From Ecdyonurus torrentis (Eukaryota; Arthropoda; Insecta; Ephemeroptera; Heptageniidae), in NCBI GenBank assembly GCA_949318235.1, contig OX439131.1:36288805-36352804 (forward strand): a stretch of 64,000 nucleotides of DNA, read 5' to 3'. The notes under the pieces were generated by a model, which did not search any database, was not told the DNA's origin, and saw only the letters and a program-made list of their open reading frames with translations. How positions within the stretch are numbered: position 1 is the first letter of the stretch; each line of letters starts with the position of its first letter. Of the stretch, positions 34,371-48,261 are shown in pieces. The position numbers and the translations under genes were made by a program.

Positions 34371-35588
34371 ATTATATGTCTTAAAAATTAAGTATAGGCC
34401 ATATTTTTTTACATACATGCAGTTAAATGTTTCTCTTTTATTATTATTACAATAGCTTTTTTTTCCGCCAACATCACATTCATTACGGTGTGGGAGGCTT
34501 ACGCATACACCGAGCCAGATATATGCACCTTGCCACCACCCAAGTTTGTTGATACTTTGATATAGTGGGTGACAAAAGTCTCTCTGGGGTTAAGTCCTTT
34601 CCTTGACACGGCAGGAAATTATTATTATTATACCCCCCCCCCCTTTTTTTTTTTTTTTTTGTAACACTCACCACCGGGCTCTTCTTGAGCCAAGATGATG
34701 TGATAGTCATCAGAACCACACGTAAAAACTGTTCGATGTTGGGGATATTATTATTATTATTATAATTTTTGTTACGCGAAAAAGTAACTTTAAAGTTTTG
34801 AGTCAAATTTTCATTAAATTAAATAATAGCCTTCCTTTATTATAAAACATAAAAAAATGCGAAAGGGCAAAGTTTAGGCCTGACTACGTGTCTAGCCCAC
34901 TCTTACATCTAACCTAACTAACACATAAAATATGCTATAAAAATAATAATCAATAATATCACTGTAATCAATCAGACTTTATTGTAAATATGTTTTATTT
35001 ATTCGCCTGTAAATTGCAAATGTTTACAGAATGACTCTTTCGTACTTCCAAGCGAGTCTATAGGCATAATGTCACGTACCAATATGTACAATATGTTCCA
35101 TTTTGACAGTATTTCAATACTCTTTCTATAACCTTCTCACTATAATCATTTCATTCTTGTAGTAACTAGAGTTGATACCTATTCTTAAAACAAGTTCTAT
35201 TTTTTAGAAAACAAAATAAACATTTTGTATGATATATTCATATTCACGGGAATAAAAAGGTTAAAAAAAATGTTGAGTTATGATTTTACACAATATCATC
35301 TAAACAGTATTTAGCCTTTGATTATATAAAATTTGCATTGACATGATCCCCCCCCCCCCCTAATCTAACACTATTTATGCTTTATTTTCTACGGTAAAAT
35401 ATATTGTATATATCATATTTCTCTTGAATCAATAAACCTTTTTTATATTATTTTTTTTCATCAATGAGTACCATTGTAAAGTTTTAATCATTTGGATATG
35501 AAATATCTGTGTCAATTCGTATAGGTATATAGGTAGGTTAAATATAACACTGCATAGCATTAGAGTAGATAAATGTAAAGCAAAGCAA

Positions 35589-35623
<35 letters not shown>

Positions 35624-36042
35624 AAATCAGTATACACATGGAAACACATCACGAAAAAAAAAGAAGTTTTTATTTTTATTTATAATATTATTAGATTACG
35701 TTTTTATTTTCCTACATGGGGAAAAAAATAATTTATTTTAAATAATGATACATATATAGCAATTCATTTTTGATAGCAAAAATATTCCGCATAGTATGAA
35801 ATAAAAATATAAATGTAACATTCGTTAAATATTTATCATGCATACAGAAGACACAATATAAATTTTAGATCATATCTCTTCTTGTTAAATGTTTTATAAA
35901 AAAAATATATAGTTGAACTGTATTTTAATGAGCTTTTTTATTATTATTTTATTCTATTTTTATCATTGTGAATTAATAAAAATTAAGAACATTTTATGGG
36001 AAATAAATAACTATTTCTTGCAGCCCACCTACCTCAATCTCT

Positions 36043-36156
<114 letters not shown>

Positions 36157-36291
36157 ATTTTAACATTTCGCATTTTAACATGAGAACTAGATGGGGTAAC
36201 TTGGAATTTGAAAAGAGTAGAACGTTCATTTTTGACAAAATTTGTAAAGTGTAGTTCGTTCACTTCGACGGGTAAACATCGATATATAAAG

Positions 36292-36294
<3 letters not shown>

Positions 36295-36372
<78 letters not shown>
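36295..36372. repeat. (TA)n microsatellite
   Basis: About 78 bp of TA, 140 bp after the CT array. Confidence 0.95.
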
Positions 36373-36375
<3 letters not shown>

Positions 36376-37271
36376 GCAGTTAATCATCTCACCATAAATG
36401 GTTTTTATATTATAAAATCTTTTTTTTTTGTGGCATATTTGAAGAATAATTCAGAACGTACATTGGGTTTCAAAATGTTGTTTCAATATTTGCAAAGTAT
36501 GTTTGAGACCTCAACATTTTACTTTAAATACAGGTTTTTATTCGAGCTCTGATTTATTTACAGAGGTTACTTCTGCGTTATCTACATTTTTTTATGAAGG
36601 TTGGCTGCAAACATAAAAAACGTAAACCAACATTTGAAAAATAATGCTACATTTTATTATTATTTTTTTCAATAGCCTAAAAGATACATTCAATCTGTAT
36701 AGCAGTTGCCAATTTTTTATTGATTTTTCGTCACTTACAGAGCAATTCAAAGTTTTTTTTATATATAAATATTTGAAATTTTATTTTCGTTTCTTCTCTG
36801 AATTAAGTATGCAGGGTTGCCAACTTTTTAACTACCATCTGAAAAATTGATTAGTAATAATAATAATAAAAGAAGACAGCTTGGCGTTCACTTAGATGTT
36901 AATTTTTTGCGGTGATATACGCGCCTTCCAAAGGAATAAAAATTTAATGTGTTGATGTTGGTATAAAATTTAGTGCCACCAAGAAAAAAAAAAGTTCATA
37001 ATAATTTAAAAAATAAAATCAGTGTTTTGAAACGATTACAAAACTTTCTATCTTGCACTTGCCTAAAAGTTGTATAAAAATGTCAAATTCTGAAAGTTAC
37101 ATTTTTTCTACTATTATGCAAAGAATTGAGTTAAAAAGAATCGTTAAGTTTAGTTTTTTATTGTAATATTTCTTAATGTTTGAAACTTAAATTGTCAAAA
37201 GATAACAAAAGAAGTGTGAATAAGTATAAGAAAAGATAGTAGTTAAATGCAGAAGGATTTATATTTTTTAT

Positions 37272-37308
<37 letters not shown>

Positions 37309-37982
37309 TTATATTTGAAACTCATGATTTAAATATCAAATGAATAAAAAACACTTCATTAAAAAAATCTTTTGAGTCACATAAGCAATGTTCTTTTATT
37401 TAATAGTCATCACTTTTTTATATTGAAAAAAAAAAAGAAAAAAGAAAAAAAAAAAAAAAAAAAAAAGAAAAGAAAAAAGCAATGTACTGTACTGTAGTTT
37501 TGTTCTGTTAACTTGGTTCACGTTTATTTTAATTGTGAAATAGTCTCATGCTTCAATCTATGTATAATAACATGACTGCCTTTGACCTAGTAATGAACAG
37601 GACGATCCCATGTGGTGGTATTTTATCGATCGTACTTTAATACTCACTGCAAGATTATACTATAGAGATTTTTTTTGTCCATTTAGTCTTTGCAACAGCT
37701 CATTTAATATTAATAACTTTGTCTTTTTTTTTCTGTATAGTAATAGACGCTTTATATAATTTACTTTAATCAAAAATGTTAACTATTTTAGTTTTAAAAG
37801 AAAAGAAAAACTGTTCGAAAAAAATAAATTAAGTAATGATACTGAAAATGAAAGGATGATCTTTAACTGTGTTATGCATTTTTTTTTACAGTAGATTGGA
37901 TATAAAAGGAAGAAAAAAAATGATCATTTACATTTAAATGCAAATTTCATTATCTTATTAAATAACGTAGAGAAAGGGCAAC

Positions 37983-38018
<36 letters not shown>

Positions 38019-39756
38019 GCTATAACGATTCTGGAATTTTACTTAATAAAATTTAGTGACATTTTGTTAGTACATTCTCCTATTTTCCCCTAATTCATGC
38101 CATTGTTACAATCAATGCTATATACAGACTTAAAAAAACAACTATTTTATTTAAGTTACTCATTTATAAATACAATGAACCTAAATTGTATTCCATAGAG
38201 TTTGTTTTATATAGTGATATAATGTGTTTCATTTTATGTTAAAATCCTCAACAAAAACAAAATAGTAGAATTTATCAAGTTTTTTTTTCTATAGTTGATA
38301 ATAATAATAATACATAAATTTTACGTTTATACCCTGTAAGTAATAAAATTTAATAGCTAGTAACGTTAACTGGTTGTTGAAAATAGTAAATTATGTAGTT
38401 TATTATTCTATTTGTCTCTGTGTGAGTATGTACGTATACGAGGTACATACATACGTTGTTTGTAGAACGAAGAAGTCATAGTGTAAAGTAGATAGGAGAT
38501 GTTTTGTAGAATTAGTTGTGTAAAGTGCTGGAAAGTTTTCTAATTCCATACTTAAGTTTGTAGGGATTAAAAGAGCTTCATTTTTTTTTTCTGTTTTTTT
38601 ATTGTTTTTTTTTTTTTTTCTTATGACATTATTACAGAATATTACTGCCGGAGATTTCAGACAAACATGAATCACATACTGAATTATGTAAAAAGACAAG
38701 AAATAACTTTTAATAGAAATAGCTTGATTTTCTGATTTCATTTTAATATCTGTTTTGATTTATATAGTATTTATATAATAGTATTATATATTTTCTATTT
38801 ATAAAGCTGAACTTTCAATGTGATTTAGAGGTTTAAAAAAAAATTCATTCCATGAAAAAAAAAAGTTCAACTCATTAGTTTTGCCCAATTAAATCATTAA
38901 AAATTGTCTATGAAAGTTTATGTAACAACATAAAATATCCATATTTATTTTATTCTGCAAAACTGTTGTCAACTACGGAATTTATTGTTTAACAATAATT
39001 GTTTGAGATGAACAATTTAAAGTGAAAGTTTATTATAGAGATTTTGAGTATCCTGTAGCTTATACCACCAGCGCAACCTTTTTGTATAATTTAACATGGA
39101 AAATAGTGTTAATTTAGTAAAATACGCATTGCACAAAAATGTCAAGGATTAAAAATAAGAGCAAAAGACTTAAATAAAACATATTTTTATCTCATTTGAA
39201 TCAGAAAATTTTTAAATCTCTGATAAAACACAAAACATTTTTCAGAAAGAATTAGTTTTTAACAAAAGATATTACTTGTTAACTTTACATTGAATAATAA
39301 AATGGAGGGGAGGGGGTGGACTCTATAAAGAAAATATAAAACAATAGCTAACTGTACTTAAAATTAATAAAATTTCTTTAAAATGTTTTTATTACAGTAG
39401 GTAATTACTTTTTTTATATTCATTGTTCATTTTTTTTATGGTTATACTTTATAATATTAGCTTTATAATTTTCAAGTTAGTGCTTTTACATTAACTCGAT
39501 TTGCGCAGCATGAACTTTAGCGTGGAAACAGTTTTCTTTTTATAAGTAAGTTTAAGAGTAAAATTGCATTTTTTTTTTGTCCGTTTAATTTTTATTTTTT
39601 GTTATAAAAATAAGTTTGTAGTTGTTCATAACAATTTTTAATATTAAAAAAATAATAATAAAAATAAAAAGCATATGAAAATATGAATACATAATAAATA
39701 AAAAATAATATAATACTTCAAAATAAGAAACTTTTAAAATTACTTTACTGATATGC

Positions 39757-40065
39757 TTAATAGCGTTGAACACTTTGAACAAAAAACTTGCCTAATATCC
39801 TAACATATCGTAATATCAACGTTGATTTGACCGGAGTTACTATTTTTTAAAATTTATTTTCCATTCAAGAAATGGAAAATGCGGATTTTGACGTCACAGC
39901 TCACCTGGTCCACGCGTGCGTACAACAAGCACTATGTAACGTCACAGTCCACATTCACATATTTGTGAATGGAAAATAAATTAGAAATCAATGACTCCGG
40001 TCAAATAAATGTTGATATTCCGATATGTTAGGATATTAGGCAAGTTTTGTGTTTATTGTGTTCTA
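39757..40065. mobile_element. MITE-A copy 3 (more diverged)
   Basis: The left end TTAATAGCGTTGAACACTTT and right end GTTCTATGCCTTCAA are altered versions of the family ends. The arms TATCAACGTTGATTTGACC and ACTCCGGTCAAATAAATG and the octamer TGACGTCA (39889-39896) are preserved. TTAA is intact only on the left. Confidence 0.75.
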
Positions 40066-40849
40066 TGCCTTCAAATAAAATTAGCAAAATAATACTTTAT
40101 TAATTTTAGTTGTGCAATTTGCGTTTAAAATTAATATAGTAAAAAAAAAAAAAAAAAACAAACAAACAAACAAACAAACAAACTAAGCCCTTTCCTACGC
40201 CCATGGTAAATAATAATAAGGTATTAAAGTAATCGTTGTTAATCATTTGGTTTTGGTTTATAACGAATTTTTAATGATTAAAAATCATCATGCAGTACAT
40301 AGTTTTACTTATAAATATCATTGCGCTTTGGAACGAGTTGTGTATAAATAATTACGTTTGAAGTATAATAATATTAAAAGTTGTAAAATATTTTAAATAA
40401 CTATATAAAAAAAAAAGTTTGTGTGAACTGTACAAAAAATAATTACTGTAATTTTAATTATTATTTAATTAAATATACATTATAAATTTATTTATTCATT
40501 TGAATAAAACATTTTTATCAAAATGTGATTTTTATAATACGTTTCTTTTTTTCTCTTAAAAATTTATAAATTTTTAATTAAATTATATAAAGTTTTACAT
40601 TTTATTATTATTATTATTTTCTTTTTGCAAATTGTAAAATATTTTTAATATTTACAAAACAAAGTGTAAATTTTATTACATGCATAAATCAACATGAATA
40701 TTCAATACTTTCCCGATATAAAACTAATTTTAAATATGTAAAACTTGATGATATTGTTACATTACAATATTTTATATTTGCATAATTATATACACGTCAT
40801 ATATGTGCACCTATACATTAACAGTAGGCACTTCAGAAAATCAAGGCCT
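40066..40849. other. AT-rich noncoding stretch with (CAAA)n
   Basis: Poly(A) passes into (CAAA)n at 40141-40183. Nothing else is recognised. Confidence 0.45.
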
Positions 40850-41526
40850 AATAGGCAACTTCAGATAATCAGGACACGTCACTGGCAAGGGTCATTATGT
40901 TGATCACTGACAAGTGTCATCATTAGTTTTATATTAATTTTGGCCTGGTATAGCGCTTACCATGTTGAAATTGAGGATTTTAACATTTAAATTTCTCGTT
41001 TCAGAATTATTAAAACACGATAAATCGTACATCATCATAAATTAAAAATCATAACTCATAATGTATTTAGGAAGTGAACGAACTCCAGTGAAAGGAACGA
41101 GATGAAAAATGTTTTCAAAGTTGTCTGCAAATAAGGGTCTGGGTTCCGCTAGAATTTTGAGTTTTTCAAAGCTGAATTTTTATACTATGGATCAAAATAA
41201 CATTTTATTACCTATTTGAAAGGTTGACAATGAGAAACTGAAATTTCTGGCGTAAACCAGACCCTCATTTGGAATCAACTTTGAGTACATTTTTTACCTC
41301 GTTCCTTGGACTGGGGCTCGTTTACGTCCTAAATACTTTTTGAGTTGTGCTTTTTACGTTATGGTGATGCGCAATTTAACTTGTTTTTAATAATTGTTAA
41401 GCGAGAAACTAAAAAATTTAAAAACCCTCAACTTAACATGGCAAGCCCTATACAAGGCCAATATTAACATAAAACTTATGATGACCCTTGCCAGTGCCGA
41501 GTCCTTATTATGTGAAGTTGTCTATT
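40850..41526. mobile_element. MITE-G: 0.68-kb near-palindromic foldback element
   Basis: The two halves are inverted copies of about 340 bp each. The left end AATAGGCAACTTCAGATAAT matches the inverse of the right end, which reads AATAGACAACTTCACATAAT. Further paired blocks are CACTGGCAAGGGTCAT, AGTTTTAT(A/G)TTAAT, GTATTTAGGA(A/C)GT, AACGAG(A/G)T and GGGTCTGG. The left arm has an extra duplicated GGCAAG/GACAAG..GTCATCA segment. There is no coding frame. The divergence between arms (roughly one base in eight by eye) implies an old or tolerated palindrome. Confidence 0.75.
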
Positions 41527-42464
41527 GTCAAAACTAAAACTGAAAACCACATTTTATTATTACACTTTCTAATTTTGAATACTTGTGAAGTCGTGTATGT
41601 ATATATTTATTTAATACATCATTATAATTCATTCAGAATATAGCCTAGAAATATAACGTCTATAATATTTTATCTACTAAAATGTCTGATTATACTGTAT
41701 GTCTAAAACAGTCTATGACAAATCCTATAACAAAGATTTTTTATACCTTCATGTTTATATACGTCTGATCAAAATAAAAAAATTCTTTGTATTAGTATTG
41801 GTTACTTGCTTACTTATACGTCACTTATCATTCTAAGAAGTAATAAAAAACTATCCGTGTCTTTATAAAAGTAATAGAAAAAAAAAAGTACTTTATGATA
41901 TTTTCAGAAAAGATTGGAAAAAAAGTCAATGACTGAAAGACATAAATTTTTTTAGTGTTGAAGTAAAACTTAGATTGTAAGAAATAAATTTATTCCATTG
42001 ATTTTATTTCATTGAAGAAAACAAAATTACACAACTGCATTGGAAAGATAAACATCTTCTGCTGAACTGACACTTTTTTTTTCGTATATTTTTTTTATAT
42101 TTTCTTTGGGACAAAATTTTTGACATTCGTGTCACGGGATTTACTATAATTTTTTTTTTTTTTTTTTTTTTTTACCCAAGGGAAATAATACAAAAATCAA
42201 TCAGTTTTGCATGAAGCAAATAGATCGATGATGATGTATATTAAATATACATCAAACTATATAAAAGTATTTTAGATTTATCTAAAAAAGAAATGTAAAT
42301 AGAACATTTTTAAGATATTTTTTATATATATCACAAATCCTTACATACAAAATATAATATGATGTCATGCAAATTCGAATATTTTTTTGGGGATGAAAAA
42401 ATAAATTCTGTGCAGTATTCATAATACATATAAAATTTTATATTTTTAAATACATTGATGAAAG

Positions 42465-42521
<57 letters not shown>

Positions 42522-42822
42522 AAAATTGTCTCATGTACATGAATTTATACGAAATATAATATACAAACTCCTAGCTTCGTCTTATTACAGTTTTTATTTT
42601 ATTTTTAGTTTGTTTAATTTTAGTTTCTTTGGAATAAAACTTAGCTTGATGGAAGGAAACATGCTCATTTTTAGTCCATGAAAAGGTTATATATAAAAAC
42701 AATAAATTTTTTTTTCGTTTTTAGGTTATCTTAATGGATTGTTTGAATGAAAAAGTAATAACATCTTTAAATGAAAGTGGTTCATCTGATGTTTATTTTG
42801 TAATGTTGAACCAAAACGTTAG

Positions 42823-42854
<32 letters not shown>

Positions 42855-43216
42855 TCCGGTGTTAAAAGGATCATCAAAAATAACCCAGTAAATAAATGTA
42901 TTTAAAACCTCCTTTGTGTGGTAAAAATATGTCTCGTTTTGACCCATGATTAATGTATAGCATTGTAAGTACACAAAAAATATAAATAATTCTTTATTTA
43001 CTAAAGTAGTAAAATGCTGCTTTTGTAGGACACCTTTTTGTGTGATGCTTTTTATAATATTATACGTAGAACTGTGAAAAATAGAGACAGCGAGCGAGAG
43101 AGAGAGAGAGAGAGCTTTAAAACTTACGTTTTCTCTCTCTCTCTCTCATCTCTTTATTTTACTTTAGTCGTTTGTTTACAAACACACGTTCTAAATTTTA
43201 AAACTTGTTATACCTT

Positions 43217-43253
<37 letters not shown>

Positions 43254-44104
43254 ACCCTTATATAGAAACTAAAAACAACAAAAATTGAGTTTGTTATCCG
43301 ATTTCAATATTTAAAGTTCAAAGGAAATGCACTTTGACCAGCATTTTTTTTTATCTCTTGTTTTAACGTAACATCTTTTTTCTATAATATACAGTTTTTA
43401 CCTTTTTTTTTACCAATTTTTTTTTTTTTTTTTTTTTTTAAAGGAAAGAGCTATAAATAATTACAGCACAAGTTTTTAAAGAAAAACTTTAGGTGTAAAT
43501 TATAAGAGAATGTTTATTATTTTATATATTTTTATATTTTGAGTGTGGCCTAATTAGCATAACATGAAATTTTTATTTTATAGTTTCCTGCTTTATGGAG
43601 TCTAAAAAAAATTTTATACATATGTTTCAAACCATTTTAAAGATATGGTAATAAAACCTAAAATTTTACATACAGTATTCCTATGTATGTACATGAAATA
43701 TTATCGTTTTAATAACTTACATACTTACTTTAAAGTTGTTTTAATTTTGTAAAAGCTTCTTGTATATAAAATGCTCTTAAATATTACTGTAGCTTATTTT
43801 ATAGGTTATATAGTTAGAATTTCCATTATGCTTTTTTCTAATTTTTATATGATACAAAAATACAAAGTACCTGTTTGTAAACACCGTATTATTTTTGTTT
43901 TTTCTTACAATGTATTACAAGTTTTAAATTTACAATAACTTTCATGCAAATTATTGTACGAGTATAACTTTGGAAGTTTTTAAAGATTATTTAAACTTAT
44001 TTTTTACATCAATTCATCAATAAGTTGTTTAAGTTTGTTTTTAGTTGTTTAAAATGTGTTTCAATAATATGGACCTCTTTTTTTTATGCAAGATGGTTAT
44101 GAGG
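41527..44104. other. Noncoding stretch with microsatellites
   Basis: Poly(T) at 42152-42173, (TA)n at 42469-42518, poly(A) at 42823-42852, a GA run and then a CT run at 43094-43147, poly(A) at 43219-43250, and poly(T) at 43418-43440. No gene is seen. Confidence 0.45.
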
Positions 44105-44448
44105 TTAAGGCGGGTACTACAAAAGATTTGACTATAAAATTGTAAAGAAAGAAAAATCTGAAATTTTGCACAGTGGTACATTAGGATATGGTATCTTCAA
44201 AAATGTAAAAAAATGGGGGGGGGGGGGGGGTTGTCTCCATGGTAGATTTTAAATTAAGATTTTTTGAAGTGTTATTCCCATAAGAGCTCATGTTAATTTT
44301 AATAATTATTTTCTCTATCTGGTGGTCACGGGTTCTAAAAATTTAATCATATAGGTAGCTCTTACAATCAACTTTCAAATGGCATCATAAAGTTTCGAAG
44401 TTTTCTTTTTAAAATTTCAGATACAATATATCTATATACAACCCTTAA
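44105..44448 (+). mobile_element. Repeat J copy 1 (TTAA-ended, contains a 16-G run)
   Basis: It starts TTAAGGCGGGTACTACAAAA and ends ACAACCCTTAA. Copies 2 (45342, inverted) and 3 (57767, inverted) share blocks such as CCATG(G/C)TAGATTTTAAATTA and GGTGGTCACGGGTTCT (inverse in the others). A run of 16 G lies at 44215-44230. Confidence 0.7.
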
Positions 44449-44791
44449 CGTAATATTTTGTTATTGACTGTCTGCTGTTTAACTATAGGGTGTATGCATA
44501 TGATGTCATATTTATTGCGCTTGGAGGCCATACTGGAGTAGTGCATAACATTGCTCAGCATAGGATAAACTTTGTTTAAGCCAATTTTCTTTGGAAAATC
44601 GGTAAATTTTTTGTTATTGCTATTTTTCTCACATACTTGAGATACTAATTCAACACTTTTACAGCATCAATGCTCTCAAAAATATTGCATAGTGTTTTTA
44701 AACTGGCAAAATGATTTTTTTCCAATGTCACCCATGTTATTGAGTTATCCAACATGGCGTCGACTTTAACATGAATGCATAGACCTTATAG

Positions 44792-44828
<37 letters not shown>

Positions 44829-45341
44829 TACCGTGGAGGTTTATTTTTTAGTGATGAAAAGTATACTCCACTCAAAACAAACTGAGTTACCTGCCGTTCT
44901 ACCTTTTACGGTATCGCCCAGCCATCCCCCTTCTCCTCAAATGTGACAATGGGCGATACTTTAGACATGCCCGATTTAAATCGACTGAGGTTTTTTGAGT
45001 CGAGTATACCTTTGCTGTAGAGCATAATTAAGACAACTTAATTATCTCTTCTCTTGAAGTAATATATTTGTTTCATCACAATGTTTTAACTAACGCAGTG
45101 TGTTTTTCCTAATCCCTAATTATTTCCCTCTTTTCATCATCCTTTTATACATTACTGGATTAGTCAGTGCCTAATGGTATGTGAACGCAAAGCCTATTTA
45201 AACTATCCTGCTGTCATGCATATGAATATAATACTATTCCAATGAGTGACTAGATTATAGATGTGGTTTAGTAAATAAAAAACAGCAACATACGATTGCA
45301 TTCTAAATAATTTGGTAGTATAGCATCCTTTCTCTTCATAT
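44449..45341. other. Core between two inverted J repeats, including repeat K copy 2
   Basis: 44500-44780 is homologous to 23030-23275 (see repeat K copy 1). Poly(A) follows at 44798-44826, then a unique, less AT-rich part (45,0 kb region with GGTATCGCCCAGCCATCCC). No reading frame of substance is present. Confidence 0.5.
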
Positions 45342-45686
45342 TTAAGGGTTGTCTTTAGATGTCTTGTATCTCAAAATCTAAAACGACAACGTTAGAACTT
45401 TATAATGCTATTTGAAAGTTACTAGTAACAGCTACCTATGATAAAATTTTCAGAATCCATGACCATCGGATAAGAGCATTATTGAAACTAGCATGAGCTT
45501 TTATGGAACTAAAACTTTAAAAAATCGTAATTTAAAATCTAGCATGGTAAACTTATTATTATTATTATTATTTTTTTACATTTTTGAAGACACCTTATTC
45601 TAATGTATCTCTGTGCAAAATTTTAGATTTTTCTTTGTTTACAACTTAATTAGTCAAATATTACAGTAGCTGATTTTCTACCTTAA
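45342..45686 (-). mobile_element. Repeat J copy 2 (inverted)
   Basis: It begins TTAAGGGTTGTCTTTAG and ends TTTTCTACCTTAA. It aligns with the inverse of copy 1 over its full length. At the position of the 16-G run in copy 1 it has (TTA)n. Confidence 0.7.
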
Positions 45687-46585
45687 TTAAAAAATTTTCA
45701 AGTCTGCATCACTATGATATAAATAATAGTTGTACTATTATTAATTGTCGTACATTTAAAATAATAACATATAATCTATCAACATGAAAGTTTTATTGTT
45801 CACTGCAGTAAATATATGCGTAAAAATTAACACTTCCTTACGCACACTAACATTAAACTCATTTAAAATTTGTAACTACTTAGGCTCATGATAATGAACA
45901 TTATCTAGGGAATTCTACTTTAATTATACTGTAAGCTCAAAGAAGACGTTATTCTGATTATTTTCGTGAATTCGTCTAAATTAACTTGAGTTGCTTTACA
46001 AAGCTGTGATATAAAATGAAACTATAAGCTTACATAAGAATTTGTTTAAGATACTTTTTTTTTGTATAATTAAACATTCTATAAATACTGCAGTTATTTT
46101 TTTCCTGACCATATTACTATGTAATTCATAGAAATTCTATTACAGTATTGGCAGCTTTTAATTTGCAAACTTCAATTTTTCAGGCTATTTACTTTTATTG
46201 AAATAATATACTTAATGATTACGCAAATAATTTCATTAGTAAATTTTTCAATCTTTATGATTTCAAATGAAACATTTACAACACGCCCGTATTTACTATT
46301 TATGATACATATATTATATAAATTTTATACATAATTTTTTTTAATAAATCGTATTTCTTTCAAGTCTAGGTTTTTGATGTAAATCATTACCATTCTGATT
46401 TTGAAGTGCTGTTTACACTGAAATATTTTCAATTTGCGATTTATTTGATTATATAAAATAAACATAGAATTAAAATTATTGGGCAGTGCAAATATTGCTC
46501 CTAGGGAAAAAAAACACAAAGTAAATTTTTCATAATAATAAAATATTAAATTTACAAAAAAAAAAATAAAAAAAAATAATAAAAA

Positions 46586-46731
46586 AATGAATGAATGAAT
46601 GAATGAATGAATGAATGAATGAATGAATGAATGAATGAATGAATGAATGAATGAATGAATGAATGAATGAATGAATGAATGAATGAATGAATGAATGAAT
46701 GAATGAATGAATGAATGAATGAATGAATGAG
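46586..46731. repeat. (GAAT)n tetranucleotide array
   Basis: About 145 bp (roughly 36 units) of GAAT without visible interruption, preceded by an A-rich tract and followed by (AAAT)n. Confidence 0.97.
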
Positions 46732-47039
46732 TTAATAAATAAATAAATAAAAACTTTGCGATTTCAGTAATAGTATACGAGGATAAATAAATAAGTATAC
46801 TATGTATAGTAATTTGTGACGTTTTTTAAAATTAACTTTAGAGTATTACATTTCCTCCTCTCTTTTTCTGCTAAAATATCCATTTCCTCTACTTTATGAT
46901 TTTAAAATACTCAATAAAATGTTTTAAAATATGCTTGTATAAAAAAATCGTAAATTTTGATTTTATATTTGATATATTGTAATTAACACCGTATATTTCA
47001 TTAAATTTTACATCTATAACGCATAAAGTAATGAAAAAT

Positions 47040-47041
<2 letters not shown>

Positions 47042-47110
<69 letters not shown>
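47042..47110. repeat. (TA)n microsatellite
   Basis: About 68 bp of TA. Confidence 0.95.
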
Positions 47111-47117
<7 letters not shown>

Positions 47118-48261
47118 AAATTATAGCATCATTTATGTATACCGCCCTATGGGAGTGCTTTAAATTTGGTGAAAATTAGCTTTTGAAATAGTGTATCCAA
47201 TAAATTGAACGATCAAAATTGGTGTCCTTTGTGATTTTATTTTAAAATTCCTCTTTTGTAAAAGTATTATTGTGGTTATATTTTTTTACAAAAATTTGAT
47301 GTTAAAATAAATGTGATGCATAGTTAACGGCTGGAAAAGGGTAAAATGATATTAATTTTTAAATAAAAAAATATTATTAAAAAAAAAAAAAAGATTTTTT
47401 TTTAATAACCAATGAATATTATGTAATGAGTTTAAGTTTAATAACTTTATGTAGAACTACCAGTCCTTCATGCAATCTTGACAAAAATTGTACATGTAAT
47501 GGTTCACCAATAATAAATGATTAAATATGACTTCAACAAAACTTACTTTACCTCTCTCCATGTAAAGTGAGAGTACAAAATAACTTTGAACTTAATTTCT
47601 AAGAAATTCATGACATTTTTTTTCTTTAATACATTGTTATTGTTGCACAAAGAATATAAACAAATTTAATTGAATATAATTAGCGAGAAAAAACAAACAA
47701 TCAAACAAATTTTTTTTTTAAACATTACTCAAAAAGTAAATATTGATAATTTATTATTATTAAAAAAAAAAATGGTACAATAGTTTTCTCGGTTATTGAG
47801 TTCAACGATCCTATTAGTTGTCATGTAACATGAGCTGTTGTAAAAGTGTTTGAAAATTTATTATACGTATTAAGTGTACAGTATAGTAGAAACCATTTCA
47901 TAGAATTGTGAACTCTATATGGAAGACTACTAGCTCTACGTGAATATACATTATATAACTCAATGTATCTTCTTAAATTTCATTGAAATTGTTATAGAAG
48001 TCCTTACCTCACAAAAAAAAAAAAAAAAAAAAAAAAAAGTCTAAATATTAAATGACGAGATGGGACTAATATGCATACACATTATGTTATGTCTTTTCAC
48101 CTTTTTTTTAGCCTCACAAACTGGGGAGAAAATTTGTAACGTAGGCAACAATTTCTGACCTGAATTTCGTGACATTATGATTTTCAAAAGTTGCTTACTT
48201 TACAGTTTTTTTTAACCTGAGTTTGTGCATGAGGGTTCAGTCATCACTCATCAGTGCATGG

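Larger units (their letters stand above)
45687..48240. other. Noncoding stretch with a tetranucleotide array
   Basis: Contents: the (GAAT)n array and (TA)n listed separately, poly(A) at 48015-48038. No gene recognised. Confidence 0.45.

Noticed and set aside
34483..34806. 107-codon minus-strand frame
   Set aside because: It runs through three (ATT)n tracts and homopolymers; the middle may be an old repeat but not an intact gene.
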